A DNA stretch of 64,000 bases from Costus lasius (lineage: Eukaryota > Streptophyta > Magnoliopsida > Zingiberales > Costaceae), in assembly GCA_027563935.2 (NCBI GenBank), contig CM050449.1, positions 15,762,501 through 15,826,500 on the forward strand, read 5' to 3'. Below, piece after piece: positions 12,301 through 24,298 of the stretch (within the stretch, counting starts at the first letter, position 1; each line of letters starts with the position of its first letter). The position numbers and the translations under genes are program-made. Under the pieces are notes generated by a model that had not been told where the DNA came from, searched no databases, and worked only from the letters and a program-made list of their open reading frames with translations.

Positions 12301-12975
12301 GGTGATCATGCTTGTTCTTCAATAATACATTTATATCTGACCCAACAAGTTGATTTTGGATGAATTGGATTTGCATAAGTAGAGTTATTGTATGCCCCTA
12401 GCTGAATGCCTTGATTTCTAGAAATTATGGGATCTATCTGCTGAACTTTTTGATCAATATCTCATCATCTGATTTCTCATATCTGGATCATGGATTTTTT
12501 ATAGATATTCTCTAACTTGGATGTATGTTTTCAGCTAGTATAACTTCTTTCATACTTGTCATGCATTTCATCTTAGTTTATTACTTGAGGGCATGCACAA
12601 ATTTAAGTCTGGGAGCATTATAAAAGATTACCATCAGTTTTGGTAGCTTGTCTTGTGACAGGTGATAAAGTTTGTCCTGCAATAACACATTTGATTGTGG
12701 AAGAATTGAATTGATAAATGTAGTATGTATGCTAGACTGGATTCTTTGTATGCTCATAACAGAATGCTTTATCATTTAAAGATTGTGGGACCTGCTTGAT
12801 TCAATTATTGTTAATAGACTCATTATCTGATTTCTCAAATTGGATCATGGTTAGCTCATAGAAATATCTGACTTGGTTGTATGCTTTCAACTTGAATAAC
12901 TTCTTTCACACCTGTTATGTGTTTCATATTATTTTATTGCTTGAGGACAAACAAATATTTATGTCTGGGAATGTT
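12300..12975 (+). repeat. Diverged tandem duplication carrying the polypurine region
   Basis: Two copies with a spacing of 356-360 bases. GGTGAT...CTTGTTCTTCAATAATACATTT at 12301 matches GGTGAT...TTGTCCTGCAATAACACATTT at 12661. CTTGAGGGCATGCACAAATT at 12584 matches CTTGAGGACAAACAAATATT at 12940. Each copy ends in a TCTGGGA purine stretch; only the second directly precedes an LTR. Confidence 0.75.
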
Positions 12976-13242
12976 TGATGTCTTGCATATTGGTAGTATT
13001 TTCTAATATAATTTTATCTTAAAACAAGGCATATTCTGGTGTTTTTATGTAATATTCAGGCTTATTTACTTGCTTTCTTCGGAATCTTTATTTTGCCTTA
13101 TCTTTTTGCAATTTTAGGTAAAATCACTCATTTCTAGAGGTTATTTGAAGATTCTAAAGCCATAGAGTGATTTCTAGTGATGAAACAAAGCTACAAAAAA
13201 AATTAGGGATCAATCAGAGCTTTCTTTGAAAAATACGGCCAA

Positions 13243-13329
13243 GTGAACCCCACGGGGTTCACCAGTGCTTTTGCTAATGACCGAAACTCACAGACTGCTT
13301 CACAGCCTGGTGAACCCCACGGGATTCAC
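13243..13329. repeat. Two inverted repeats in the LTR U3
   Basis: GTGAACCCCACGGGGTTCAC (13243-13262) has 9-base arms around AC. A second copy with one changed base lies at 13310-13329. They sit about 120-210 bases upstream of the TATA-like site, so a protein-binding role in LTR transcription is possible but unproven. Confidence 0.8.
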
Positions 13330-13452
13330 CCATGATTCTTACTGAGTAGCCCGACACCTGCTCGAATTTTTGGTAATTTTGAGCCCAATTGATGTCCAAA
13401 TTTGGCAAGTGAGGACTTTTTGGAAAGCTAATTCGAAGGAGAACACAAGGAA

Positions 13453-13459
13453 TATAAAA
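13453..13459 (+). promoter_or_regulatory. TATA-like box of the gypsy LTR
   Basis: TATAAAA followed by GCCCTAATTTTTATTG, in the right place to split U3 from R. The short open frame around it (13370-13693) starts upstream of this box and is not credible as a gene. Confidence 0.5.
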
Positions 13460-14517
13460 GCCCTAATTTTTATTGCCAATTTGGAGAGAAATTATGGGAC
13501 GAAGCGGCTAGGGCGAGTAGGGCTGGCGACAAGGGCTTCCGAAGAGGATTTTAGGGCGATTTCACAACGGATCTTCACCAAACTTAGAGGAAAAGTTCAC
13601 ATCATCTTCTCCTACCTCTCCTTTATCTTTGTTTCTAGTTTTCTTTGTCGATTTGAGAGATTTGTGCAAATTTGTATAGCTTTTCTAGTTTAAACCTTTA
13701 TTTGGGGCTCGGATGAAGCCCTTTGACTTGATCTATTGTATGAACTAAACTTTCTTGATGTTTTAAGTCTTATCTGAGCATATTTTATTTAGTTATACTT
13801 ATTTCATAATATTACCTTGATCAAGTAATGTTGTGCATTAGCCGACGCGATTCATACCGAGAGGAGGATCGTGGCAGTGGAACCCCTAGGTAAAACTTGT
13901 GAATCCATGACATGAGAGTGCTTGGTTTTTGCTCGAGGGCAATATAATTTTTCATAGAACTCATTGGGTTTATCTGGAATGATCCACCGCGAGAGTAGGA
14001 GACCGTTCCGGATAAGCACCATGATGTACCACCGAGAGGGGGCATCCTATAACTTAGGAAAGATTCCTTATGTAAAATGATAAACTCATGAATCAACTAA
14101 ATTCCAGTTCAGATAGATCAGTCAATGTGGTGAATTCCGTAGTCCTAATATCTCTCAATTAGACACCCTTCATATTTTATCATTACTATATTCCCAAAAC
14201 ACAAAAAATTGGATTGCTTAGCTTCTAAATATCAGAATAGTTAGTACTTGACCTAGCTCCCTGTGGGATCGACAATCTTTTATATTACTTCGATAACACC
14301 GTGCGCTTGCGGTGCATGTCAGTACGCTCCCCTGTGTAAACACTAGCGCCTCTATGAAAACCCCCGAGGCCCGAGTGCCCTCTGTGTGAGTACAATATTG
14401 TACATAGCCCCCACTCTATGCCCCAAGCAGCCCACAATCTTCCCCAACACTAGTGTGCAAGCTAATGAGTGTGCTTGCACCCTTCGCTCAACATTTTTTT
14501 TTTAAAACAACAACAAG

Positions 14518-17500
14518 TTATATTATCTCAAAAGAGCCTCCATCAGAGGCAATAATACATTGGAGTTCCTGGGGCCAGTCCAAAGACCAGGAATTACAGA
14601 TAGAAGAAGTAGAGGCATGATGGGCTAACCAATTAGCAGCTTGGTTAGCTTCATGTTTTACATAGCAAATGGAAGCCTGATTCTAGTTAGAGGGCATATA
14701 TCTAATTTCTCTAATTAGTGGTGTCAAAGAGTGCTGTGAGAGATGACAATTGCCGTCCACAAGAGCGATTGCATTGCTGCAGTCGGTTTCAAAGATGGCC
14801 TTCCTTCCAAATTGATGTTGCCGAGCATAGACGAAGCTGATTGCACTCCTGAGCGCAAAAAGTTCTGCATGAAGCGGATCCATCACCTGCACATGAGAGG
14901 CAATCGCTAATAAGCATATACCATTTTGATCCCTAATAAGATATCCGACACCCCCTTGATGAGAATGCGGATTCCAAGAACTGTCGTATTTATTTTAAGC
15001 CAACCTGGTGGGGGGAAAGACCATCTGGTTCGATGGAAATTATGTTTGGTAATATCATCCTTTCCCTCAGCAAGGAAAGATCTTTGAGTCATGTTAAAAT
15101 CAATAAGAGCAAGCCGAATAACTTTAGAAGCAACAGGTGGAGATCCCTCAAAAATGGCAGAGTTTCTTTGCTTCCAAACATTCCAGAAAACTAATAAGAT
15201 AAGTTCAGAAATCAGTTGTGGCTCAAAAATCCAATCACCAGCCACCCAGGTGTCTTTGGGAGGAAGAGTGATATTCAAAAAAGGCGTAAATAAACTCCAA
15301 ATATGTGATATAAAAGCACATTGAAAGAATAAGTGGGAAACCGTTTCCACTTCAGCGCCACATAGAACACACGGGCTTGCCTTACCAATTCCACAAGACC
15401 TAAGATGGGAGTACGTTGGGAGGCGTTGGTGTAACAGCTTCCAACCGAAGAGCTTAATCTTCGGGGCAACATGTAACACCCAAAGCCGTCGCCAACCAGC
15501 CCAAGGGTCCTCGAGGTCCAAATGGGTGCCCAATAACCAGGAATAGGCATATTTGGGTATTGCACAACCATTTGGGTCCTCTCGTCAAATCCACATATCG
15601 TCATTGGGATCAGAAGTGATAGGAATTTGAAGTATATTATTAGCAAGGTCTTTCCCCATCAGAGATGAGAGCAGTTGGTGATTCCAAGCATCAACCTGCA
15701 TCAGAGAGTTCACCATGTTAGCATCTTCAAATTGAAGAGGAATCTCAGTGCACCAAGGAAACTCCAAGAGCGACGTCCGGTCCCCTTTACCAATTCGAAC
15801 ATGAAAACCCAGCTTAAGAGAGTTAACGTCTCTGGGAAACTTTCTCCAACACCAACAAGCCTTCCTAGGGGAGGTTAAGTGCCAGGGGTAAATAGTACCA
15901 TATTTGGCCCTGATAACACGGACCCAGATGGTATTAGCATTGTTAAGAATCTAAAGAGTTCTTTTGGCTTGCAGAGCCAACCGAGAGTAGGAGAGGTCCT
16001 TAACCCCAAGACCACCATTCTTTTTAGGCATAATGATAGTGTCCCAATTCACCAGATGCATCCCAGAAGTGGAATTAGAGTTCTGCCATAAGAATTTGCG
16101 AGAAAGACCATTAAGTTTGTCAGTGAGATGATTAGGAAGCCAACTAAAGGTTAGAGTGTGGATAGGAGTGGCAACTATAGTAGAGTTGATAAGGGAAATT
16201 CTACCAGCCTAGGAGATAAGTGAGGCCTTCCAGGAATTTAAGTGATTCATGATAGCATTTTGAGAAGCTTGGAAAGTCACCTGAGAAGGGACTTTAGGGG
16301 AAATAAATGTGCCCAGATATTTAAAAAGGAAAGATCCTTCTCCCATAAAAAAATAAGATAAGATGGATTGTTTCAGTCGAGTAGAATAGGAGGTGGGAAA
16401 GTAAATCTTAGATTTGGAAGGATTCAGCTTAAGGCCAGAGAAAATAGCAAATTGCTTAAGGGTTTGATGGATAGCTTTGCAAGATTTGGGATTGGCTCTA
16501 AAACATAGGATAAGGTCATCAGCATAGATCAAATGAGATATATTAACAGAGCCATTTAATCTAAAAGGAGTGAATTTCCTCGTGCTCATCTTATCATTAA
16601 GAATGATACTCAAAATATTCATCACAAGGACAAACAAATAAGGGGACAAGGGATTACCCTGACGCACTCCCCGGAGACTAGAAAAATAAGGGGAGAGGCT
16701 ACCATTGATACAGCAAGTAAACTTGGGAGATTGGACACAAGCTTTGATCCAGGCAATAAAGTTTCTAGGGAACCTATGCATTGAGAGGGCCATGTAAATA
16801 GCTTCCCAACGAATATTGTCAAAAGCTTTTTCAAGATCAATTTTGAAGAGAACAAGGGGGTATTTACCATTAGAAGTATTCATAGAATGGGTAAGTTCCT
16901 GCACAGTGGAAATATTATCATGTATACTTCTGTCTTTAATAAAAGCATTTTGCTCTATGTTAATGATGGAAGGCATGTAATGCTTGAACCAGTTAGCCAA
17001 CGGTTTAGCAAGAATATGGTATGAGACGTTGCAAAGAGAAATAGGTCTAAAGTCCCTAACAAGCTTAGGCGAATTTATCTTCAGGATAAAGACTAGCTGG
17101 GTTAAACCCCAATTAGGGGGAATAATATGGTCACGATGAAACCGGCCTAAGAAACGAATAAAATCAGGTTCAATAGTGTCCTAAAAGGATTTAAAAAATT
17201 CATTAGTATACCCATCAGGGCCATTACTTTTGCCATTGGGAAGATTGGAGATAACCAGTCTAATTTCAAAGGAGTGGAAAGGGAGATAGAGATCAGATCT
17301 AGCGAGGTCCGGAAGAGGGATACAATGAGGGGAGGACTGGAGCTTGGCCATATCCAAAGGAATATGGTTATAGCTAGCAGGCATATTCCAAAGATTGAAG
17401 TAGAATTGTGTAAAGCTCTGGGTAATGGAAGGAAGGTCATAAATTGTTTCCCTAGACTCAAGAATAAGACTATGGATATGATTAACACGAGCACGGATAG

Positions 17501-18614
17501 AGACCATGCGGTGAAAAAAAGTAGAATTAGAATCACCGGCTTTGAGCCAGTTGATCTTAGCCAAGGTCCACCACTTTAGGTTAATCTGCCGAGAAAGAGC
17601 TTTAGATTTGTTAATATAGCTCCGAAGGAGGCCTTCTTCATTAGGCGTAAGACCACAGGTAGCCTCTAAGGATTGAAAGGACAAGATATGATTTAGCGTC
17701 AGCTCCAAATTCCTCTCAAGGCTCCCAAGCCGAGTTTTACTCCATCTAGTAAGGTCAACCATGAGCTTAGAAAAACGATGAGAGAATTCCCAGTCATTAT
17801 CAGTGTGAAGCCCAGAATGATTCCAGTTGGAATCCACAATGGAATGAACCTCAGAATAGTCAGGCCAATAAGATTGGAATCTGAAAGATCTAGTTTTCTT
17901 CCTAGAAGAACTCGCGATAGTTAACAAGGTAGGGGCATGATCAAACACCCCACGGGCAAGGTGTTTAACGGTAGAGTGCCCAAACAGATCCAGCTAAGAA
18001 GAATTAGCAAAGAATCTATCAATCCGAGTCAGAATTGTTTGCCGACCTTTTCTATTGTTACACCAAGTATAAGGGGGACCCTCATAATTCAGATCAATTA
18101 AACCATTATCATAAATGAATTTGCGAAAGCAAGTAGAAGAGCAAGTATTATAAGTATCAAGACCCCCTTTCTTATCCTCAGAATTGAGAATGCAATTAAA
18201 GTCTCCACAAATGACCCAGGGAGTGTCGTGAAGAGAAATCGAGGATAAGTCTTTCCACATAGCATTACGGACTAAAGTATTAGTGCTAGCATAAAAAATA
18301 GACAAAAGCCAAGGTTTACCAAAATTGGAGTGAATGGCAACGTGAATGGCTTGGTGGCCAGAAGCAAGTACCTGAATCTTCTAGTGTGAAAGAGACCAAG
18401 CAAGTAAAATACCTCTGGAGGCACCAACTGAAGGAAATTGAGTGTAATCCCAACCTTTGCCTAAAACGTGGATGAAGTTCTTCACGCTAGCTGCTGAGAG
18501 ATGAGTCTCCTAAAGAGCGAACATGGAAAAATTAAACCGGCTACGTAACAATTTTATGTGATCACGGGAAGCATTTCTACCCGCACCATGGCAGTTCCAT
18601 GAAAGCAAAATCAT
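14518..18614 (-). pseudogene. LINE ORF2: endonuclease, reverse transcriptase, RNase H
   Basis: It starts at ATG 18614-18612 with an APE-type endonuclease (LSWNCHGAGR, then WVICGDFNCIL, PPYTWCNNRKGR, RIDRFF). The reverse transcriptase follows (LFKIDLEKAFDNIRW, GVRQGNPLSPYLF, HLIYADDLILCF), then a zf-RVT Cys-His segment (CVLCGAEVETVSHLFFQC) and a plant-type RNase H (LHAELFALRSAI, FETDCSNAIALV). The enzyme would nick target DNA and copy the element RNA into it. In-frame stops occur at about nine places, most where Trp or Gln is expected, for example before LDLFG (near 17994), after FKSF (17181) and after DDMWI (15585). A one-base loss near 14990 shifts the RNase H. With that base restored the span is a whole number of codons (1366). 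The ATG overlaps the ORF1 stop. Confidence 0.9.
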
Positions 18615-20407
18615 GATAAAATAGATGAGTTTAAGAGAGCGTGTTTATGCGCAGAAGAAGAATTCGCCCCCTGGCGAGATCGTTTGTATTTGGTCTCCTT
18701 TTGGACCAGAAGGGAGGTGGCCTTCGCTGCAACAATGGCAAGCCTTAAGTGGGGTGCATTGTCCTCATACTCGACTCCAGAAGAGGAGGCAGGATCCGAG
18801 TCTGGCAAGGCACGGCCATTAAATGCCATAGCGAACTTTGGGCCGGTGTTTTGAACCAGCGCGCCAAAATCACTGTTGGCCGCCGGAGTAGAGGCACCAG
18901 GTTATGATGGGCTGGGAACAATCATGTTGGAGGGAAGGTCCGCGTCGGGGGAAGTGGAGTGAGGGAGCTGAGGCCCTTGAGTCAACCCCACGGAAGAGGG
19001 TTCCGCCATCACGTCAAGGGAAGGGACTGGCAGAGAGGCAGAAGGCTGCCGAGCATTAAAGTCCACCTGACAATCCATTTCAGAATATGAGTTCGTAACC
19101 AGGGTTGTGTCACTTGCAACGGGAGGCTGGTTCGACACAACGGTCTTCTGGGCATCTCCTTTTGGAAGAGGAATCATGAGTTGGGCCGCAACCGGCTTGT
19201 CGTGGGCCATGGACATAGGCCCATCAGCCCTTTGCGCCCGCCAGGAGGGTTCATTTTCAGATGGTCGCGTCGGCAAGGAAGAGTCCTCCATCCCCGCTTC
19301 CGAGCGGTGCTCCACCTTGGGATCTCGGTGGGGGCGATTAGCCAAGGAGTCCTAGGGACGACAACGAGGCCCCCGACGTTGCACACGGAGCCAAGGGGCA
19401 ACATCGGGGACCGAGGGCTGGACCGGAGGCATCGGAGATGGAGTCTCTGGCGATGGCGATGAAAGATGGTCAGGTTGATGGCTGACATTGGAAGTTCCAA
19501 TCGGGTAGGAAGTGGCAGAGTGGCCGAGACATCCACAAGCCGCGTAGAGAGTCGGAATGTTCTCGAAAGTACAAAGTTGGAAGAAGTCGCGGTCTTTAGT
19601 AGCAACCCAAACTCCTTCACGAAAGGATTTTCGGAGGTCGATTTCAATGCAAATGTGAACATATTTGCCTCTGTCAAGCATCAGGGATCGATCGTCAACT
19701 TTCAACGGTTTGCCTATTTTGGAGGCAATGGTGGCGAGTCCTTCCATGTTCCAATATTCGAACGGAAGGTCTGGAAGCCTCACCCACACCGGCGCCGATT
19801 GGATACTTTGTTGTAAAGCTTGGAAGTCAGGCTGCCACGGCATTAGACTCAGTGTTCTTCCTTGGAAGGTCCAAGGACCACTGGTGAGGATAGAGAGCGC
19901 TTCGTCCTCATCCTCAAACTTGAAGAGGAAGAAGCCATTTTCCATATCAACTATTTGTGGAGATAGATGCCATTATCGAGGAACAAGGGAATGAAGGATG
20001 TGCAGCAGCGGCGGTCTGGTAAGAAATTTACCAATAAGGCAGCGGCGCCAGGGCTGCCGCCAAGCTTCCAATTTGTCCTTATCAAAGATGACCCTGTCTG
20101 GATATTTACCAGCAACCTTCTCCAGAACTGCAGCAGAGAAATTAGTACTCACTGGAGGAACGCCAACATGGGCGCGGAACAATCCTGCCCATGAGCCACT
20201 TTGGGAGACGTTAGGGTGAATAGATGGCTTAGCCCAGGTTGGGGCCGTAGGAGAGGTAGTGGAAGGTCTCCCATGGCGGACAACCGAGGGAGACGCAAAC
20301 TGCGAAAGATTGGAGACCTGAGGAGAAGCATGAATGCCCAGATCAGGGGGAAGGCGAGGAGTGCGGGGAGGGAGCTAGTCACGAGAGCGAGAGCGAGGTG
20401 GAGCCAT
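18611..20407 (-). pseudogene. LINE ORF1: DUF4283 / zinc-knuckle RNA-binding protein
   Basis: The frame from ATG 20407 contains a DUF4283-type domain (MENGFFLFKFEDEDEALSIL, GPWTFQGRTL, PVWVRLPDLPFEYW) and then a CCHC_4-like Cys-His segment (LYAACGCLGHSATSYP) whose second half is damaged. A long Pro/Ser-rich low-complexity tail follows. In plant L1 elements this protein binds the element RNA. Stops interrupt the same frame near 20375 (TAG), 19970 (TAA), 19349 (TAG) and 18899 (TAA). The final TGA (18613-18611) overlaps the ORF2 start codon. Confidence 0.82.
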
Positions 20408-20480
20408 TTGGCTTGGTCTTCCCTTAGCTCAAGATGACGAGAGAAAACTCCAATAGAGGTTGTGGAATACCAAGTCATGA

Positions 20481-22468
20481 CCACAACTCAAAAATCAAAA
20501 CAACAACACAAAGAACATAGTGCACTTGTAGAAATATGGTACACGAAGAAAATCCAATGACAACATCATCATAACACCCCCAATCTAAGTGGAAAATATC
20601 AACAACTCATATAAAATATGTTGATATATGAAAACCTCTCAATTTGGCTACACGCTAACTTCAAACACTCATATTCTAGTATTCTACACAATGAAACAAT
20701 ACATACACTTATGCATAATTTTACCTAAGAAGATCAGCGTGATCTCTTTAGCCATCAGCGGAAGTAAGCCTCGATGTCATCTCGTCGCAGCTTAAGTGAT
20801 TCTTCTCCTCACAGTGGCTGCACAAATCTCCAAATAGTTGCTGCCTTCTTGTGTCTCATCTAAGATGATCACTGAAAAGTCCAGATCTCGTCGTCGTCGC
20901 GTCGGAGAAGATGAAGTTGCCCTCTAGTTGTTGCTCTTGGTGGTGCTTTTGTCCAAGGAAAAGAAGGCTGAAATGTCCAATTCCCCACTTATGCAACTTT
21001 TCCTATTCTTGGAATGTTGCTTGCGCCACTTATGCCAACCACCCATGATGCTTGGGTGGTTGCATGAAATGTGCACCCAAGTGAGATGCTGAAGTTGGAG
21101 GTCCATCAAGGGTGCATCTCCTCCAATGTCAGCATAGCTTGCATGCTGGGTCGGTCTCCACTTATATACAACTCTTTGACATACCCCCAAGGTCCGAGGT
21201 TTGAGCTCTGCCTGTGCCCCCAATAGTACCCTAGGTCTTCTACATGTACCCCTGTGTGTGCACTCATTCTCCGTACTATGCGCACGCTCTCTCATTTATA
21301 CCCATTGACCGGTTACTAGTTCGGGACCCTACTAGTGTGTGCGCACTTCTTACACACTCATGCTCCACGTCATGCACACATGCTCCCGTGGACGCTCTCT
21401 CATTTCTACCCATTGACTAATTACTAGTTCGGGACTTGGTCGAACTGTCGGTTAACTAATCGAACCGATATATAATATATTTGTACATAAAATATTTATT
21501 TATATATAAAAATAAATATTTTATATTAAAATATTTACATTTATGCAATCGACCAAAATGGTTAATTGCCGAAAACTAATGGTTCTAATACTAATGATTA
21601 ACCAAAAATATTTATATTTTTATCTTAAATTAATTTATAATTTTAAATAATTTTTTTATATCAGTTCGGTTTAAACAAATCGCTCACGGTAATCGAACTG
21701 TGAGCATCTCTATTTGTAGTATGACAAGATTAAATTTTTAGCAAGTGCAGTTCAATAATTTGTCTTGACGGTAACTACACATGATACGATAAAATATTTT
21801 TCATTCTACTATATACTGCTAGGGTCAAGAGCTAAAAAACTTTGTTTTTACTCTCTTACATGTAAGATAAAAGAAAAAAAACAAAAATTTTAATTTCACA
21901 AAAATTAGAGCAATGCCTTTCTGGTTCTCTATTTAGCTATATCTATATTGACATATATCACAAATGACTTAGAAGTCATTATTTTTTCAACTAAGGAGGT
22001 AATTATACATAGTTTATAGGTAATTATAAAGTTTCAATTTCTTTATGAGATTAATAAAAAAAAATAAAACTAACTCAAATTAGCTTTTCTAACTTTAATC
22101 TAGGTAGGAGCGAGTATATGGGACTTCGGTACCAAACTCTTGAATTTATATTTTTGGTACCGGTATTGATATTGTTTTGGGATTTCAATACTGATACCAA
22201 AATCTGATATTTTTTTTTAAATTTTTTTTTAAAATACTCAAATTTTGATGAAGAATTTGCCAAAATGCAACCTGTGGTAGTACAAAGGCATGCCAATAAC
22301 CGAAGACAATTATGGAGGTGACAATGCCGAGCATGGGTTGTGCATAGCTAAGCATCCATCCAACATTGGGCAAAGCGTGCCAAAGAAGATGGAAAACATC
22401 CACCAATTGAAGGAGAGCTTGTGTGCTTGCTTGTGGGGTTCGAACTCATCAAACTAGTAAGCACCAAT
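20481..22468. other. AT-rich spacer, no gene seen
   Basis: No coding frame, RNA gene or complete element recognised. It includes a tandem duplication (21281-21435) and, at about 21440-21716, AT-rich sequence with CGGTTAACTAATCGAACCG-like phrases ending in GTGAGCATCTCTA. This resembles one end of a hAT element of the type seen intact at 60119-60736. No matching left end was found, so it may be a truncated copy. Confidence 0.4.
21281..21440. repeat. Two-copy repeat, spacing 108 bases
   Basis: CGCTCTCTCATTTATACCCA at 21285 recurs as CGCTCTCTCATTTCTACCCA at 21393. Both copies continue through TTGAC...TTACTAGTTCGGGAC. Origin unknown. Confidence 0.8.
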
Positions 22469-22556
22469 GCTATGTTCTGTTGGATGGAATCCACTGTAAA
22501 AAGGATGGAAAGTATAATAATCTTTTTACTGTGAATTTCATTCAACAGAACATAGC
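22469..22556. mobile_element. Fold-back MITE, 88 bp
   Basis: The two ends are inverted copies of about 35 bases, beginning GCTATGTTCTGTTGRATGRA and continuing to AGTAAAAAG, with four mismatches. Almost the whole unit is stem, with a short AT-rich loop. There is no coding capacity. No convincing target duplication was seen, so the superfamily is open. Confidence 0.75.
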
Positions 22557-23154
22557 CTAAATGTTAGAGAGAGTTTTTCACTAATTGTAAATCTAATCAC
22601 AAAATTCTAAAGAAAAATAAATAAAATGAAGTAGTTCAAATTTAATTTTATATTCAACTAAAATAATGGACGCTCAATTGATTACTATTGAGTATAGCGG
22701 GATTTTGGTTACAATACTAATACTTACCTCCTCAAGTAATGTTTTTTTACTAGTACGATATTAAATCTTAAAATTTTTATCCGCATCAATATAGAATTCC
22801 CAAAATTTATTTTGGTATCAATATCTAATTCTAGAAATATTGATTAGGTTAATTATTCAGTACTATAGACTAAAATATTTATTTATTAAAATATTAGATG
22901 AATAGATATATTGTTAATTATTTATAAGAGTAAATATATAAAATAAGTAAATTATATATTTGATCTTCCATAATTAAAAAAAATGTAAACTAAAATCTAG
23001 ATAGTGTTATCGTAATCCCGAAAAAAACTTTGGTATTAGTATTGATGTATAGAATATCAAAATTTTCAATATTGTATTTAGATATTGATAATTTGCTCAC
23101 TCCTAATTGTCAAGTTTTATTATCTCCAGTAATTTGATTGCATTAAACTCACAA

Positions 23155-23962
23155 CCTGTTTCAGATGAGGGATATTTGGAGGGAAAAGAAAGAAAAACAT
23201 TTTTTCCTTTGTTTCCCTAAAAATAAGGGAGAGAAAGGAAAGAAAATCATAAGGAAATTTGAGGCATTTTTCCCCTCAAACCAATCCCTCTGATTTAGAC
23301 GAAAAATGAATTTCCGTCCCTTACGCCTCTCGCTCCCTCACCGTTCGCCTTTTCTCCTCGCCATTCGCCTCTTCCATCGTCACCTTCCTCCAAAACCCTA
23401 GCCATCCCTTCTTTTCTATCCTTCCCACCTCGCGTCTCCTGTGCCGCCGAAGTCCTAACCATCAACCTCGCGTCGATGCAGTCACCGTCGTTTGCTCCTT
23501 CGGCATCGAGCAGCTCACGCTCCTCACTCAGGCCCGCCGCCCGCTCCTCACTTCTCGATCCGCTCTACCCCCTGCCCTCCTCCCCATCCTTCTCTCGCTT
23601 GACCCGCTCACCTTCGCCATCACTGCCCTCGCCGACGCTGAGGAGCTCGCCAGCCCAGCGCAGCCGCCGAAGCTCTCCTTCGTCCTCGCTTTGCAGGCGG
23701 CAACGTCGAGTTCGCTTTGCAGGCGCAACTTCCCGCCGGGGAGGGAAGGGTCCAAGCAAGGGAGAGTGAAACAAGGGAGGAGGGTAGCGTGGAGGAGGGC
23801 AGGCGGCAGCATCGGCGAGGGTAGCGTGGAGGAGGGAAAGCTTTTTCTTTCCTTCTTCCCTATGAAACAAAAAGAGGAAAATAAAAAAAAATTCATTCTA
23901 CTTAATTTCCTTTCTATCCTTTTTTTTTTCTTCTTTTTCTTTTTCTATCCCTCCGAAACAGG
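23155..23962. mobile_element. Putative nonautonomous DNA element with GC-rich core
   Basis: The left edge CCTGTTTCAGATGAGGGATA mirrors the right edge, which read on the minus strand is CCTGTTTCGGAGGGATAG. Purine-rich inner borders flank a GC-rich core (Ser/Pro/Arg-rich in every frame, no recognisable protein). No target duplication is obvious. It lies about 170 bases upstream of the PUF promoter. It could instead be captured gene sequence or a decayed 5' exon. Confidence 0.45.
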
Positions 23963-24134
23963 CTGTCAATGAAACCGCTAATTTAGAAACGCGTTGGATG
24001 TACATAAATAAACAACCTTAAGCTAACACACTACTTGCTTTGTGGGGGCAGTTTATACATAGAAAAAATGCAGCACGACTCGCTCTCTCATTTCCAATTC
24101 GACATTTCGCCCTTACTTCTAATCTCCCGTCATC

Positions 24135-24145
24135 TATATATAAAA
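24135..24145 (+). promoter_or_regulatory. TATA box of the PUF gene
   Basis: TATATATAAAA lies about 205 bases upstream of the chosen start codon. It is followed by CT-rich leader sequence usual for plant 5' untranslated regions. The expected transcription start is about 24170. Confidence 0.65.
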
Positions 24146-24217
24146 CCCCGCAAAAACCCACTCCCTAGTCCCTTGGTGCTGCTCCAGGCCTGCTCCTCCT
24201 CCAGGCTACACTTGTGT

Positions 24218-24298
24218 ATGCCTCAACCAATTCCTCCTCCAAAGCCGAACGCATCCCTGATCCCAACCCTAATTCGCTCCACTCTCCCGATGCCTTGA
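24218..24298 (+). CDS. Upstream ORF in the PUF leader (26 codons)
   Basis: An ATG at 24218 opens a 26-codon frame (MPQPIPPPKPNASLIP...) ending at TGA 24296-24298, 50 bases before the main start codon and in a different frame. It is downstream of the TATA box, so it should be in the mRNA. Such uORFs often lower translation of the main frame, but that role is inferred. Confidence 0.4.
   Translation: MPQPIPPPKPNASLIPTLIRSTLPMP

Larger units (their letters stand above)
10711..14331 (+). mobile_element. Internally deleted second gypsy element, 3' half
   Basis: Plus-strand remnant of an Athila/Tat-type element. It has a fragment of pol (10711-10900), the conserved post-pol stretch GCTTCTTGGGAGGCAAC at 10956-10972, a long AT-rich 3' region, a polypurine-like site just before 12976, and a full LTR to 14331. 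Most of pol is missing between the fragment and the post-pol motif. The 5' half is not seen. It may lie to the left of the window if the minus-strand element inserted here. Confidence 0.75.
12976..14331 (+). repeat. 3' LTR of the second gypsy element
   Basis: About 1356 bp, from TGATGTCTTGC to GGTGCATGTCA. It ends with the CCCTGTGGGATCGA...CGCTTGCGGTGCA block shared with the other gypsy LTRs. It carries a TATA-like site at 13453-13459 and two GC-rich inverted repeats upstream of it (13243-13262 and 13310-13329), followed by a GC-rich transcribed-looking stretch. Confidence 0.75.
14493..20480 (-). mobile_element. L1-type LINE with RNase H, degenerate
   Basis: A near full-length non-LTR retrotransposon on the minus strand. 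It has ORF1 (20407 to 18611), ORF2 (18614 to 14518), about 15 bases of 3' untranslated sequence and a poly(A) tail, seen as a T run at 14493-14503. The short tail and the absence of LTRs fit target-primed insertion. No target-site duplication could be recognised, and the 5' end (about 20480) is an estimate. Both ORFs are open across most of their length apart from point stops. Confidence 0.88.

Noticed and set aside
13370..13693. 107-codon frame in the gypsy LTR
   Set aside because: Spans the TATA-like box and start region of the LTR; no recognisable protein.
14480..20520. Target-site duplication of the LINE
   Set aside because: The sequence before the T run (CCTTCGCTCAACA) has no copy beyond the estimated 5' end.
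22430..22455. GGGGTTCGAACTC as a tRNA B box
   Set aside because: No A box or acceptor stem at tRNA distance.
23476..23972. Ser/Pro/Arg-rich frames in the GC-rich stretch upstream of the PUF gene
   Set aside because: Low complexity on both strands, no domain, and enclosed by mirrored element-like edges.
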